64,000 bases of DNA from Bacteroidota bacterium (lineage in GTDB: Bacteria; Bacteroidota; Ignavibacteria; Ignavibacteriales; Ignavibacteriaceae). Below the pieces are notes generated by a model that saw nothing but the letters and a program-made list of their open reading frames with translations, did not search any database and had not been told where the DNA came from. The position numbers and the translations under genes are program-made. The DNA lies in assembly GCA_021813585.1 (NCBI GenBank), contig JAKAJV010000122.1, forward strand, positions 1 to 64,000, read 5' to 3'. Positions 1 through 9,032 of the stretch are shown here, piece by piece (the stretch's first letter is position 1; each line of letters begins with the position of its first letter).

Positions 1-1182
1 CTGGATCTCAGACCTCAATATAAAGCGCTGAAATCGGAACTGGATCAGGCTATGATAAGGGTTGCCGAGTCGCAGCAGTTCATTCTCGGTTCCGAAGTTG
101 AGAAATTAGAGTATTCGATTAGTCAGTATCTGAATGTTCAGCATGCAGTCGGCGTATCATCTGGCACGGACGCTTTAATAATTGCATTAATGGCTATCGG
201 TATAAAGCCGGGCGATGAAGTAATAGTTCCGACCTATTCGTTTTTCGCAACTGCGGGCGCAGTTTCAAGATTGAACGCAGTGCCTGTTTTTGTAGATATA
301 GACCCGGTTACTTTCAACATAGATCCCCAGGAAATTAAAAAAGGAATTACAAGAAAAACAAAGGCGATTATCCCCGTGCATCTTTACGGGCAGAGCTGCG
401 CGATGGATGAGATAAAGGCGGTTGCCGCCGAGAAAAAGCTAAGAGTAATTGAAGACGCCGCGCAGGCTATCGGCGCTCAGTATAAAGACGGCAGATGCGT
501 CGGTACGATAGGCGACGTAGGCTGCTTTTCGTTTTTCCCTACTAAGAACCTTGGCTGTTTCGGAGACGGCGGAATGGTTGTTACAAACGATATAGAACTT
601 GCAAAGAAGCTGAAGATTTTAAGAGTGCACGGTGCCGAGCCGAAATATTATCACCAGATAATCGGAGGGAACTTTAGACTGGACGCGATACAGGCTGCGG
701 TACTTAATGTAAAATTGCCGATGCTTAACAAGTGGTCTGAAAAGAGGAGGAAGAACGCCGAGGCATACAATAAGAGTTTTATAAAAGCAAGGCTTGCTGA
801 TGCGCCTGGAAGAATATCTTTCGACCACCGGAATTCTGTACTGCTTCCCAAGCCGGTATATAAGCCCGAAAAAGAGCAGAGAGCCGAAGGCGCCAATGTT
901 ATAGCCAATTATCATATCTTCAACCAGTATATAATACGCGTAGCCAAAAGAGATGAGCTCAGGAAATTCTTAGCTGATAATAACATTGCAACTGAAATTT
1001 ACTATCCGGTGCCCTTCCATATGCAGGAATGCTTTGCCAGGCTGGATTATAAGCTTGGCGACTTTCCGTTCGCGGAGGAAGCGGCCAACTCATCTATTGC
1101 GCTGCCCATATACCCGGAACTGGGCAAGGAACAAATTGAATATGTGGTAAACAAGATTAAGGAATTTTTTGACAAACAGTAA
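1..1182 (+). CDS. DegT/DnrJ/EryC1/StrS family PLP aminotransferase, 5' end outside window
   Basis: This is a sugar aminotransferase of the DegT family, which transfers an amino group to a nucleotide-linked keto sugar during surface polysaccharide synthesis. The reading frame is open from base 1 (LDLRPQYKALKSELDQ). That is the usual N-terminal motif of the family, so the gene starts upstream and the ORF-track ATG at 52 is internal. The PLP region is clear: GTDALIIAL near the front, EDAAQAIGA, then the PLP-lysine segment FFPTKNLGCFGDGG. The C-terminal part has the usual FHMQECF and ALPIYPEL segments. GDP-fucose genes follow on the same strand, which supports a role in glycan building. The exact sugar substrate cannot be read from sequence. 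Confidence 0.93.
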   Translation: MDLRPQYKALKSELDQAMIRVAESQQFILGSEVEKLEYSISQYLNVQHAVGVSSGTDALIIALMAIGIKPGDEVIVPTYSFFATAGAVSRLNAVPVFVDIDPVTFNIDPQEIKKGITRKTKAIIPVHLYGQSCAMDEIKAVAAEKKLRVIEDAAQAIGAQYKDGRCVGTIGDVGCFSFFPTKNLGCFGDGGMVVTNDIELAKKLKILRVHGAEPKYYHQIIGGNFRLDAIQAAVLNVKLPMLNKWSEKRRKNAEAYNKSFIKARLADAPGRISFDHRNSVLLPKPVYKPEKEQRAEGANVIANYHIFNQYIIRVAKRDELRKFLADNNIATEIYYPVPFHMQECFARLDYKLGDFPFAEEAANSSIALPIYPELGKEQIEYVVNKIKEFFDKQ

Positions 1183-1290
1183 CATGCAAGCATAGATGCC
1201 CGGTTTGCTTACTAAGATAAAGCAAAAATTTTAGAAGCATTCACGATGGATTTTTTATTTGGATTTTTAAATTAATTAGCGGAAGATATT

Positions 1291-2271
1291 TTGATCGATA
1301 AAAATAAAAATATTTACCTTGCCGGACACAAAGGGATGGTGGGTTCTGCAATACTTAGGATGCTGGAGAAAAACGGCTATAACAATCTCATCCTACGGGC
1401 GCTGAATGAATTGGACTTATCCAGGCAAAACGAGGTTGAAAATTTTTTTAACGAAGAAAAGCCGGATGTTGTAATTATTGCGGCTGCAAAGGTGGGCGGG
1501 ATACTGGCTAACAATACTTACCGTGCCGAGTTTATTTACGACAACCTGATGATTGAATCGAACATAATTCAAGCCTCGCACAAAGCCGGTACGGAAAAAC
1601 TAATCTTCCTGGGCAGCTCATGCATTTACCCCAAGCTTGCACCGCAGCCGCTTAAAGAAGAATACCTGCTTTCCGATTACCTTGAATTTACGAATGAGCC
1701 GTATGCAATTGCAAAGATAGCCGGTATTAAGCTGTGCGAGAATTATTACAGGCAGTACGGTTCTAATTTCTTTTCCGCTATGCCCACAAACCTCTTCGGA
1801 ATAAACGATAATTTTAATCTTGAGACTTCTCATGTACTGCCTGCTCTTATCCGCAAATTTCATGAAGCTAAAAGCGGTCAGCGGTCTGAAGTCGGCAGCA
1901 ACCGGAATGCGGGCAGAGTGACGATTTGGGGGACCGGGAAACCGAAGCGGGAGTTTCTTTTTGTAGACGATCTTGCCGAAGCAATTTTGTTCTTAATGGA
2001 GAATGTAGATGCGAAGGACTTATATGAGCAGGGTATATCTCAAATTAATATCGGTACCGGTGAGGACCTTACAATCGGTGAGCTAGCTGAGATGATAGCC
2101 GGTATCGTAGGGTTTAAGGGAGAGATAGTTTACGATTCCTCAAAGCCGGACGGCACACCGAGGAAGCTGCTTGATGTCTCCCGGATTCATGAGCTGGGAT
2201 GGCACCATAAAACATCTCTTGAAGATGGAATAAGAAAAACGTATGAATGGTTTAAAACAATTAAAAATTAA
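1291..2271 (+). CDS. fcl: GDP-L-fucose synthase
   Basis: An epimerase/reductase that converts GDP-4-keto-6-deoxymannose to GDP-L-fucose in the cytoplasm. It is an extended short-chain dehydrogenase with an N-terminal NADP-binding [10 protein letters not shown] motif. The active site shows GSSCIYP and the Tyr-x3-Lys pair YAIAKIAG. Later family segments include LFGINDNF and [10 protein letters not shown]. The length of 326 aa fits the family. The start is TTG with GGAAG about 8 bases upstream; no better in-frame ATG exists. It precedes gmd on the same strand and would use its product, but the two are separated by a decayed gene, so co-transcription is uncertain. Confidence 0.94.
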   Translation: MIDKNKNIYLAGHKGMVGSAILRMLEKNGYNNLILRALNELDLSRQNEVENFFNEEKPDVVIIAAAKVGGILANNTYRAEFIYDNLMIESNIIQASHKAGTEKLIFLGSSCIYPKLAPQPLKEEYLLSDYLEFTNEPYAIAKIAGIKLCENYYRQYGSNFFSAMPTNLFGINDNFNLETSHVLPALIRKFHEAKSGQRSEVGSNRNAGRVTIWGTGKPKREFLFVDDLAEAILFLMENVDAKDLYEQGISQINIGTGEDLTIGELAEMIAGIVGFKGEIVYDSSKPDGTPRKLLDVSRIHELGWHHKTSLEDGIRKTYEWFKTIKN

Positions 2272-2290
2272 AAATTAAAAATTCAAAAAT
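2259..2290. repeat. AT-rich repeat, left arm of an inverted pair
   Basis: The end of fcl runs into repeated ATTAAAAATT units. A reverse-complement version occurs at about 2809-2841, just before gmd. The two arms bracket the broken four-helix gene. This is low-complexity sequence, so chance similarity is possible. Confidence 0.4.
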
Positions 2291-2320
2291 TATTAATTTT
2301 GCAGAAGCGGGGATAGTAAC

Positions 2321-2665
2321 ATGGATAAAGGACTAGGAGACAGATTATTTAAGTTTGCAGTTGATGTAAGTAAGCTTTTAATGAATGTGCATAACAGTCA
2401 TGAAATATCTGTTTTGAAATACCAATTAACTAAATCTTCAACTTCATGCGGCGCTAATTATGAGGAAGCACAATCAGCTTCATCCAAAGCTGATTTTTAA
2501 TATAAATTGGATATTTCTTTAAGAGAGATGCGGGAATCGAATTATTGGTTGAGAATATTCAAAGAGATAGAAATAGGAAATTTAGAAACCGGAAATTATT
2601 TAACTCAAGAATCCGAAGAGTTGAAGAAGATTTTAGGTTCAATTTGTAGTAAGCTTGATAAATAG
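2321..2665 (+). pseudogene. Broken four-helix-bundle (23S rRNA intervening-sequence type) protein
   Basis: An ATG frame preceded by GCGGGGAT encodes MDKGLGDRLFKFAVDV and GANYEEAQSASSKADF. It then hits TAA at 2498-2500. The same frame continues without a break as YKLDISLREMRESNYWLRIF through KKILGSICSKLDK to a TAG at 2663-2665. Together these match the whole length of the small four-helix-bundle family (S23/IVS-type), whose central part reads SSKADFI-KL-SLKEMRESNYWLR. A single codon appears to have become a stop, so the gene is probably dead. The family is frequent inside polysaccharide loci; its role is not settled. The ORF track missed it because neither half reaches its length cutoff. No gene is seen from 2666 to 2855. 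Confidence 0.8.
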
Positions 2666-2808
2666 TTTTCATTTGATTAACACAATTAAAAATAAATTAA
2701 CAATTGTATAAGTCCACTCTAAAAATCCTAAAATTGAATTTGGTCTTTGGATGAGAACAATATTAAAACGTTTTTCTCAAGAAGACCTTTTTAAAGTGTG
2801 CTTAAGTA

Positions 2809-2841
2809 CAATTTTTAATTTTGAATTTTTAATTTCGAATT
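2809..2841. repeat. AT-rich repeat, right arm of an inverted pair
   Basis: AATTTTTAATTTTGAATT-type sequence is the approximate reverse complement of the arm at 2259-2290. It ends a few bases before the gmd ribosome binding site ACGGAG. Confidence 0.4.
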
Positions 2842-2855
2842 GAAACGGAGTTTTA

Positions 2856-3983
2856 ATGAAGAAAGCTTTAATTACCGGAATTACCGGTCAGGACGGCAGC
2901 TACTTAACCGAGATACTTATTGATAAAGGTTACGAGGTTCACGGTATAATTAGAAGAAGCAGCTCTTTTAATACCGGCAGGATAGACCATCTTTACGCCG
3001 ATAAAGAAATTCTAAACAAGAAAATGTTTCTGCATTACGGCGACCTGGTAGACACGAGTAACTTAAACCGTCTGCTTGAGAAGATAGAGCCGGATGAAAT
3101 TTATAATCTTGCTGCGCAGAGCCACGTTAAAGTATCGTTCGAGGTCCCGGATTACACCGCACAGGTGGACGCTCTGGGTACGTTAAGGTTTTTAGACGCG
3201 ATACGGGAAGTCGGTTTAAAGAAAGTAAAATTTTATCAGGCTTCTACAAGCGAGTTGTACGGAAAGGTACAGGAAATACCGCAGACTGAAAAGACGGCTT
3301 TCTATCCGCGCTCACCTTACGGAGTAGCCAAGCTTTACGGATACTGGATAATAGTAAATTACCGGGAGGCATACGATATATTTGCCTGCAACGGTATCTT
3401 GTTTAACCATGAATCGCCGCGCAGAGGCGAGACTTTTGTAACCAGGAAAATTACACGCGCGGCTTCCAGGATAGCTGCAGGGCTGCAAGGCAAGGTGCCG
3501 CTAGGTAATCTTGATGCAAAGAGAGACTGGGGTTACGCACCTGAGTATTGTGAAGGAATGTGGAGAATACTTCAGCACGAAAAAGCCGATGACTTTGTAC
3601 TGGCTACCGGAGAGACCCATACCGTTAGAGAATTTACGGAGCGTACTTTTGCAGAGCTTGGTGTGGAACTTGACTGGCAGGGCAGCGGTGCCGAAGAGGT
3701 TGGAATAATAAAGAGTATTAATTTTGAAGCGGCTAAATCTCTTATCGATTATGATTCCAATATGAAGAGCTACAGGTTTAGCTTTTCCGGAAACCTGAAG
3801 CCCGGCGATACTGCTGTTGCAGTTGACCCCGGATATTACCGTCCCACAGAAGTAGATATGCTGATAGGCAATCCGGCAAAGGCAGAAAAAATGCTCGGAT
3901 GGAAAGCGGGAACTAAGTTTGAAGACCTTGTTAAGCTGATGATAAAAGCCGATATGGACAAAGTCCTTAAGCGGGGGTATTGA
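2856..3983 (+). CDS. gmd: GDP-mannose 4,6-dehydratase
   Basis: Converts GDP-D-mannose to GDP-4-keto-6-deoxy-D-mannose, the first committed step to GDP-L-fucose or GDP-rhamnose. The NADP site [11 protein letters not shown] is at the N-terminus, followed by [13 protein letters not shown], the Ser/Thr region QASTSELYG and the catalytic YGVAK. Family segments [16 protein letters not shown] and [12 protein letters not shown] are present. It is 375 aa; most family members are slightly shorter. The extra length lies between about residues 288 and 322 (a segment around [15 protein letters not shown]), before the YRPTEVD motif. The ATG has ACGGAG 5 bases upstream. With fcl it supplies fucose for a surface glycan. 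Confidence 0.95.
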   Translation: MKKALITGITGQDGSYLTEILIDKGYEVHGIIRRSSSFNTGRIDHLYADKEILNKKMFLHYGDLVDTSNLNRLLEKIEPDEIYNLAAQSHVKVSFEVPDYTAQVDALGTLRFLDAIREVGLKKVKFYQASTSELYGKVQEIPQTEKTAFYPRSPYGVAKLYGYWIIVNYREAYDIFACNGILFNHESPRRGETFVTRKITRAASRIAAGLQGKVPLGNLDAKRDWGYAPEYCEGMWRILQHEKADDFVLATGETHTVREFTERTFAELGVELDWQGSGAEEVGIIKSINFEAAKSLIDYDSNMKSYRFSFSGNLKPGDTAVAVDPGYYRPTEVDMLIGNPAKAEKMLGWKAGTKFEDLVKLMIKADMDKVLKRGY

Positions 3984-4158
3984 TTAAATATTCTGTAGTC
4001 TGTGCAACTAGTTTAACTTTTCGATTTGCCCCTTTTCCCCCTCGTCAATTGCCAGAAGTAAGAGCCTGCCGGCAATATTATTTTCAATTTTAATTAGTAA
4101 ATTTGTGAAAATAAATTTATCCCTTTGCGGAAAATTAAAACCAGAAAAAAGAGAACCG

Positions 4159-5577
4159 ATGATTTCAATCTATAATACTCTAACCAGGAAGAAAGAAGAA
4201 TTTAAGCCAATTAATCCTCCGGAAGTAAAGATGTACGTCTGCGGTCCGACCGTTTACGATTACTTCCATATCGGTAATGCGCGGTCCTTTATCATGGCAG
4301 ATATGATAAGAAAATATTTAGAGTATAAAGGCTACATAGTAAAGTATGTAATGAATCTGACCGATGTAGACGATAAGATAATTAAGAAATCAATCGAAGA
4401 GAATACGGGAACCGATGTCGTATCGGAAAAATATATTTCCGCATTTATGGTAGACATAACCAAACTGAAAATAAAAAAGGCGGATGTATACCCGAAGGCA
4501 ACCGCACACATTCAGGATATTATAGATGTAATTCAGTCCCTGGTGGATAAAGGCTTTGCATATAACATAGACGGTAATGTCTTTTACAATGTTTTGAAGT
4601 TCAAAGACTACGGCAAATTGAGCGGCAAAAAGTTAGATGAGCTGGAAGCCGGTGCGCGTGTAGAGGTTAATGAAGAGAAGAATAACCCGCTGGACTTTTC
4701 TTTATGGAAGAAAGCGAAGGAAGGCGAGCCGTACTGGGAAAGCCCCTGGGGCAAGGGCAGGCCCGGCTGGCATATCGAATGCTCTGCGATGAGCTGCAAG
4801 CATTTGGGCGAAACATTCGACATACATGCGGGCGGAAGCGATTTGATTTTCCCGCATCACGAAAATGAAATTGCCCAGAGCGAAGCAGCCAACGGGAAAA
4901 AGTTTGTTAATTACTGGATACATTTTGGCTTCCTGAACATTAATAATGAAAAGATGTCTAAATCGCTGGGTAACTTTTTTACCGCGCGGGACATTCTAAA
5001 AGCATATTCACCGGAAGCTGTAAGACTGGCCTTTGCGCAGACCCATTATGCAGGGCCGCTTAATTTCAGTGAAGAGCTTTTATCGTCTGCGGAAAAAGGA
5101 TTGGAGAAGCTGAATAATCTTGCCGAAAAGATAAATGAAGAAATAAATAACAACAATACCGGCGGGGTAGACCCTTCTTTTAACTTTGCTAAATTCAAAG
5201 AAGGATTTGAAGCGGCGATGAACGACGACTTTAATTCGCCCCAAGCAACCGCGGTAATATTTGACTTTATCCGTGAAGTAAACAGAGCTGCTGCCGAGAA
5301 TGAAAATATCAACGTTAATTTCTATTTGAATGTAAAAGACTTCCTTCGGAAAACGGCGGAAGGTGTGCTGGGAATTATTGACTTTGATGCAGCTGGTACA
5401 ACAGGCAGCGGGCAATTGGAGAACGATTTAATCGAACTGCTTATTAAGCTTAGAACCGATGCTAAGAAGGAAAAGAACTACGCGCTGTCGGATAAAATAA
5501 GAGACGAGTTGAAGAATATAGGAATTGTCCTTGAAGATTCCAGAGAGAAGACATCTTTTAAAAGAGCCAGGAAATGA
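4159..5577 (+). CDS. cysS: Cysteinyl-tRNA synthetase
   Basis: Charges tRNA-Cys with cysteine; class I, cytoplasmic. The HIGH-type motif lies in CGPTVYDYFHIGNARSF, whose Cys is a zinc ligand. Other zinc ligands are in GWHIECSAMS and HHENEIAQ. The KMSKSLGNFF loop follows, and a DALR-type helical domain forms the C-terminal third. The ORF-track start (GTG 4105) adds 18 residues not found in the family. The ATG at 4159 gives the usual MISIYNTLTRKKEEF start and 472 aa. The stop overlaps the next gene by four bases (ATGA), so the two are probably co-translated. Confidence 0.95.
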   Translation: MISIYNTLTRKKEEFKPINPPEVKMYVCGPTVYDYFHIGNARSFIMADMIRKYLEYKGYIVKYVMNLTDVDDKIIKKSIEENTGTDVVSEKYISAFMVDITKLKIKKADVYPKATAHIQDIIDVIQSLVDKGFAYNIDGNVFYNVLKFKDYGKLSGKKLDELEAGARVEVNEEKNNPLDFSLWKKAKEGEPYWESPWGKGRPGWHIECSAMSCKHLGETFDIHAGGSDLIFPHHENEIAQSEAANGKKFVNYWIHFGFLNINNEKMSKSLGNFFTARDILKAYSPEAVRLAFAQTHYAGPLNFSEELLSSAEKGLEKLNNLAEKINEEINNNNTGGVDPSFNFAKFKEGFEAAMNDDFNSPQATAVIFDFIREVNRAAAENENINVNFYLNVKDFLRKTAEGVLGIIDFDAAGTTGSGQLENDLIELLIKLRTDAKKEKNYALSDKIRDELKNIGIVLEDSREKTSFKRARK

Positions 5578-6050
5578 TCCAAAATTATTTTGAAGACTTT
5601 AGGGACTTTATAAGTCTTCTTAAAAAATATGAAGTTGAATATATGATTGTCGGCGGTTATGCTGTTTCAATTTACTCACAGCCGAGAAGTACACAAGATA
5701 TTGATGTGTGGATTAAGTCAACTAAAGAAAACGCGGAGAAAGTCTTAAAAGTTATTGATGAATTCGGGTTCGGATATTTAGGAATTACACTAATTGATTT
5801 AACGGATGAATATACGGTTGTACAATTAGGAAATCCGCCGATAAGAATCGATTTAATGTCTTCAATTGATGGGGTCGAATTTGCAAAAGCCTACAAAAAT
5901 AAATCTTTATTCAGTTATTTTGATATTACCGGTGTAAGCTATATATCGCTTGAAGATTTAATTAAAAACAAAAAAAGTTCCGGAAGAAATAAAGATTTTA
6001 ATGATATAAATTGGCTTGAGAAGTATGGAAAAGATAGTAAGGAAATTTAA
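5574..6050 (+). CDS. Nucleotidyltransferase-fold protein (AbiEii/DUF6036-like)
   Basis: A small protein of 158 aa with a nucleotidyltransferase core: VGGYAVSIYSQPRSTQDIDVW gives the glycine-rich turn and the Asp-x-Asp metal site. Further on, VVQLGNPPIRIDLMSSIDG supplies the third acidic region. Proteins of this kind resemble AbiEii-type toxins or stand-alone MNT proteins. The substrate is unknown. The start ATG overlaps the cysS stop (ATGA) with AGGA upstream. Its 3' end overlaps the next small gene by 26 bases, so the pair is translationally linked. A toxin-antitoxin role is inference from architecture only. Confidence 0.75.
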   Translation: MIQNYFEDFRDFISLLKKYEVEYMIVGGYAVSIYSQPRSTQDIDVWIKSTKENAEKVLKVIDEFGFGYLGITLIDLTDEYTVVQLGNPPIRIDLMSSIDGVEFAKAYKNKSLFSYFDITGVSYISLEDLIKNKKSSGRNKDFNDINWLEKYGKDSKEI

Positions 6051-6222
6051 AAATTTTAAAGAAGCCGAAGAAGCGGAGATTGAATATTGGCGGAATGCTT
6101 CGTTTGAAGAGAGGTTAAATACTTTAGAAGCGATAAGGATTTTTACATATAAAATGCTTAATTATAACTTTGATAGAATTGAGAAAGTGGTAAAGATTAG
6201 AAAACGGGGAGAAGAAGAATAA
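6025..6222 (+). CDS. Small charged partner protein of the nucleotidyltransferase
   Basis: Encodes about 65 aa beginning MEKIVRKFKNFKEAEEAEIEYW, highly charged and probably helical, with the segment FEERLNTLEAIRIF. The track start (TTG 6016) is less likely than the ATG at 6025. Either start overlaps the upstream nucleotidyltransferase. Short proteins with a KNFKEAEEA-EYW-x-SFEERL layout commonly sit beside such nucleotidyltransferases, so this is probably its dedicated partner, possibly an antitoxin. No enzymatic motif is visible. The next gene starts 3 bases after its stop. Confidence 0.65.
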   Translation: MEKIVRKFKNFKEAEEAEIEYWRNASFEERLNTLEAIRIFTYKMLNYNFDRIEKVVKIRKRGEEE

Positions 6223-6225
6223 TTT

Positions 6226-6921
6226 TTGAATCCACACATACCCTCTCTTAATCATTCCCTTATAGTTAACGAAGAAATTATTAACTACAAGCTTCGCTAC
6301 AGCAGCAAGGCAAAGTACCTCCGCATTCAAATAGTGCATGGGCAGGAGCTTGAAGTTATACTGCCTAGAGGCTGCCAATTATCCGAAGCCGAACAGTTCA
6401 TCATTAAAAAAGCAAAATGGATAAAGAAACATTTAAACGGGAAAAAAGACGGGGACGAAAAATTTCTCTTCCTAGGAGAGGAAGTAACGGTAATTCAGGA
6501 ACATGATTTCTTTATAAAGAAGCACCGGCTTACTTATGAAAAAAAAATTCTTAAGGTTGAAAGTCCCGCCGGAAGTAATATAAGTAAAAAGAGAATTTAT
6601 GATCATTGGCTGAGGCAACAAGCCAAGTTATATTTAAAAAAGCGTGCGGCAGAACTAGCCTTTGCGCTGCAGTTTTCGATTAATAAAATTTCTATAAAGG
6701 GTCAGAAGACCAGGTGGGGAAGCTGTTCTAGTAAGAAAAATCTCTCCTTCAATTTTAAGCTTATGCAGTTCCGCAGGGAAATAATAGATTATGTAATTAT
6801 TCACGAACTCTGTCATCTGAAGGAGATGAACCACTCGAAAGAATTCTGGGCTCTGGTTGAGAGATTCTGCCCCGGGTATAAAAGTCTAAGAAAAGAATTG
6901 AACCACGGGAAAACTATCTGA
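6226..6921 (+). CDS. YgjP-like zinc metallopeptidase (M48/SprT-type)
   Basis: A 231-aa protein of the YgjP/DUF45 group. The zinc site is HELCHL followed by NHSKEFW, where a third ligand is expected. The preceding RWGSCSSKKNLSFNFKL is the group hallmark. The N-terminal half has the beta-rich segment LRYSSKAKYLRIQI typical of the family. The start is TTG, with GGGGAGAAGAAG in the preceding gene's end serving as ribosome binding site. It is immediately downstream of the nucleotidyltransferase pair and perhaps in the same transcript. Physiological substrates are not known. Confidence 0.88.
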   Translation: MNPHIPSLNHSLIVNEEIINYKLRYSSKAKYLRIQIVHGQELEVILPRGCQLSEAEQFIIKKAKWIKKHLNGKKDGDEKFLFLGEEVTVIQEHDFFIKKHRLTYEKKILKVESPAGSNISKKRIYDHWLRQQAKLYLKKRAAELAFALQFSINKISIKGQKTRWGSCSSKKNLSFNFKLMQFRREIIDYVIIHELCHLKEMNHSKEFWALVERFCPGYKSLRKELNHGKTI

Positions 6922-7098
6922 TTCGTATTGCGATGAAGGCGCAGTAACAGCAGCATGAGGCAGAAAGCAGCCGGAATAAAATAATGAATTGAGATGAATC
7001 TTTTTATTATTTACTGCTTCCAATGTAAGTAAAAAGAAATTAATTGTTTGAATGGTTATTTATTTTAACAGCGTGAAAATAAAGGAATAAGGAAACAG

Positions 7099-7713
7099 AT
7101 GATGCCGAATAAAAATATTTTGGAAAGGATATTGACCGCCGGATATACGTATGCCGAGTATTCGAGAAAGAATTCGGAAGAGATTGAAAAGACAAACTAC
7201 GATGAATTAAGTGAATCCGATAAAGAGCTGTTTGAATACAAAAAGCTAAATCTGCAAAGGACGCAGAGGATAGAAAAAAGCTACCGCGTATCGGAGGAAT
7301 TGAAATCTGAAATTGAGAGTATTAAGGAAAAGCAGTTGTGGATGGTTATAACCGAGGCGTGGTGCGGAGACTCTGCTCAGAACCTACCTTACATAGCCGG
7401 GGCAGCCTCTTTGAACGGCAGTATCGAGTTAAGGATTATGTTGAGAGACTCAAATCCCAATATTATGGATTTGTATTTAACCAACGGTACAAGAAGTATT
7501 CCCAAGCTGGTTGCATTTGATAAGGAAGGGAATGAATTGTTTGCCTGGGGGCCGAGACCTAAAGCCGCGCAGTTGCTGATGAATCAGTGGAAAAGCGAGG
7601 GAATTGTTAAGCCCGAACTATATGAGAAGCTTCACCTGTGGTACGGAAGGAATAGGGGCAGGGATATTGAAGCCGAGCTGATCGAAATTCTTGCAAGCGT
7701 TGAGCAGGATTAA
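7099..7713 (+). CDS. Thioredoxin-family protein with a WCGDS active site
   Basis: A cytoplasmic-looking protein of 204 aa with a thioredoxin fold in its second half. The active-site position reads TEAWCGDSAQ (Cys89), so the second Cys of CxxC is replaced by Ser, as in the Thioredoxin_9-type group. The cis-proline segment is TRSIPKLVAFD. The N-terminal 70 residues are charged and helical (ILERILTAGYTYAEY). There is no signal peptide. The start is ATG-ATG with AAGGAAACAG upstream. A single active-site Cys argues against classical dithiol reductase activity; a monothiol or structural role is likelier. No obvious partner gene is adjacent. Confidence 0.82.
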   Translation: MMPNKNILERILTAGYTYAEYSRKNSEEIEKTNYDELSESDKELFEYKKLNLQRTQRIEKSYRVSEELKSEIESIKEKQLWMVITEAWCGDSAQNLPYIAGAASLNGSIELRIMLRDSNPNIMDLYLTNGTRSIPKLVAFDKEGNELFAWGPRPKAAQLLMNQWKSEGIVKPELYEKLHLWYGRNRGRDIEAELIEILASVEQD

Positions 7714-7745
7714 AATAACAACACATCTTAAATAAAATTATTATT

Positions 7746-7806
7746 TTGGAGTACTGGAATTTTGGAATAATGTATGTTCACTTGTTCCATAATTCCATTA
7801 CTCCAA
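7746..7806. repeat. GGAGTA-type dispersed hairpin repeat
   Basis: Arms TTGGAGTACTGGAATTTTGG at 7746 and TTCCATAATTCCATTACTCC at 7785 are inverted with about 20 of 22 matches around a 17-base loop. Related GGAGTA-TGGA sequences recur near 17901-18087 and 43193-43425. It lies between the thioredoxin-like gene and the trans-sulfuration gene and may act as a transcript end. Confidence 0.7.
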
Positions 7807-7891
7807 CATTCCAATTCCCCGGTTACCGAGTAATGTGTGTCGCTCTATTATTAGAACAATCTTAAACATAAATTAAAAAAGAACTAGGGCT

Positions 7892-9007
7892 ATGAGAATA
7901 GAAACCATTTCCGTTCATGCAGGCAGGGCAGTTGATAAAGCAACCGGCGCAGTTACTCCTCCAATTCATTTAACTACAACTTTCGAGCGCGAGAAGGGCG
8001 GCGAATATCCGAAGGGCTATAATTATTCGCGCAATAATAATCCCAACAGAGAATCATTGGAAGAATGTTTATACAAACTGGAAGACGGGAAAGCTGCCGC
8101 TGCATTCTCTTCCGGCTCTGCTGCAGCAATGAGCATTCTCCAGTCCTTGTCGCCGGGTGATCATGTTCTTGCCTCAGATGATATTTACCACGGTACCAGG
8201 AAATTATTTAAGATGTTTGAGAAGTGGGGAATCGAATCAAATTTTATAGACATGACAAACACGCGGGATTTTGTTACTTCCGTAAAAAAGGAAACCAAAC
8301 TCGTTTGGATTGAGACGCCTTCAAATCCTTTGCTTAAGATAATCAACCTTGAAGAAATTTCAGGCCTGGCCCATAGGCATAATTTAGTAGTTGTATGCGA
8401 TAATACCTGGGCAACGCCTGTGCTTCAGCAGCCGTTTGAGTTCGGGGTTGACCTGATACTGCATGCAACTACCAAATACATCGGCGGGCACAGCGATGTT
8501 CTAGGCGGCTCGGTAATCTCGAAGAATGACGAAGAATTTTTTCTAAAGATTAGGGAAATACAAAACTCCGGCGGTGCTGTGCCTTCACCGTTTGAATGCT
8601 GGCTTACACTGCGCGGAATACAGACCCTGCCGTTGAGGATACGCTCCCAATCCGAGAGTGCAATGCAGATTGCAGAATTTCTTAATAGGCATAAATCGGT
8701 TGCAAGAGTACACTACCCGGGGCTGCCAAAGCATCCCGGCCACCCGGTTGCTTCAGTACAGATGCATATGTACGGCGGTATGATTTCATTTGAAGTAAAG
8801 GGGGGACAAGCCGAAGCCATGAAGGCTGCATCGAAAGTAAAATTATTTACCAGGGCCACAAGCCTCGGAGGGCCCGAAAGCTTAATTGAACACCGCGCTT
8901 CAGTTGAAGGACCGGATACAAAAACGCCTCAAAGCTTGCTGCGCTTGTCTATCGGGTTAGAGCACCCGGCGGATTTAATTGAAGACCTTGAGCAAGCTCT
9001 TTCATAA
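7892..9007 (+). CDS. Trans-sulfuration PLP enzyme (cystathionine gamma-synthase/lyase family)
   Basis: A Cys/Met metabolism PLP enzyme of 371 aa. Clear family segments are SVHAGRAVDKATGAVTPPIH, FSSGSAAAMSIL, DDIYHGTRKLF, WIETPSNPLLKI and the PLP-lysine region HATTKYIGGHSDVLGG. The C-terminus has RATSLGGPESLIEHRAS and RLSIGLEHPADLIEDL. The sequence cannot separate cystathionine gamma-synthase, cystathionine lyase or methionine gamma-lyase with certainty. The SLGGPESL-EHRAS pattern is common to synthase and lyase. The ATG is preceded by GAACTAGGGCT, a weak site. The hydrolase gene starts 25 bases downstream, so the two may share a transcript. Confidence 0.92.
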   Translation: MRIETISVHAGRAVDKATGAVTPPIHLTTTFEREKGGEYPKGYNYSRNNNPNRESLEECLYKLEDGKAAAAFSSGSAAAMSILQSLSPGDHVLASDDIYHGTRKLFKMFEKWGIESNFIDMTNTRDFVTSVKKETKLVWIETPSNPLLKIINLEEISGLAHRHNLVVVCDNTWATPVLQQPFEFGVDLILHATTKYIGGHSDVLGGSVISKNDEEFFLKIREIQNSGGAVPSPFECWLTLRGIQTLPLRIRSQSESAMQIAEFLNRHKSVARVHYPGLPKHPGHPVASVQMHMYGGMISFEVKGGQAEAMKAASKVKLFTRATSLGGPESLIEHRASVEGPDTKTPQSLLRLSIGLEHPADLIEDLEQALS

Positions 9008-9032
9008 TATAAATCTGAAAAGGTGGTTCCAC

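Noticed and set aside
5046-5415. Minus-strand ORFs inside cysS
   Set aside because: They are shadows of a confidently identified gene on the other strand; no family signature or ribosome binding site.
7714-7891. SAM-type riboswitch before the trans-sulfuration gene
   Set aside because: No riboswitch core was seen; the gap is filled by the GGAGTA hairpin.
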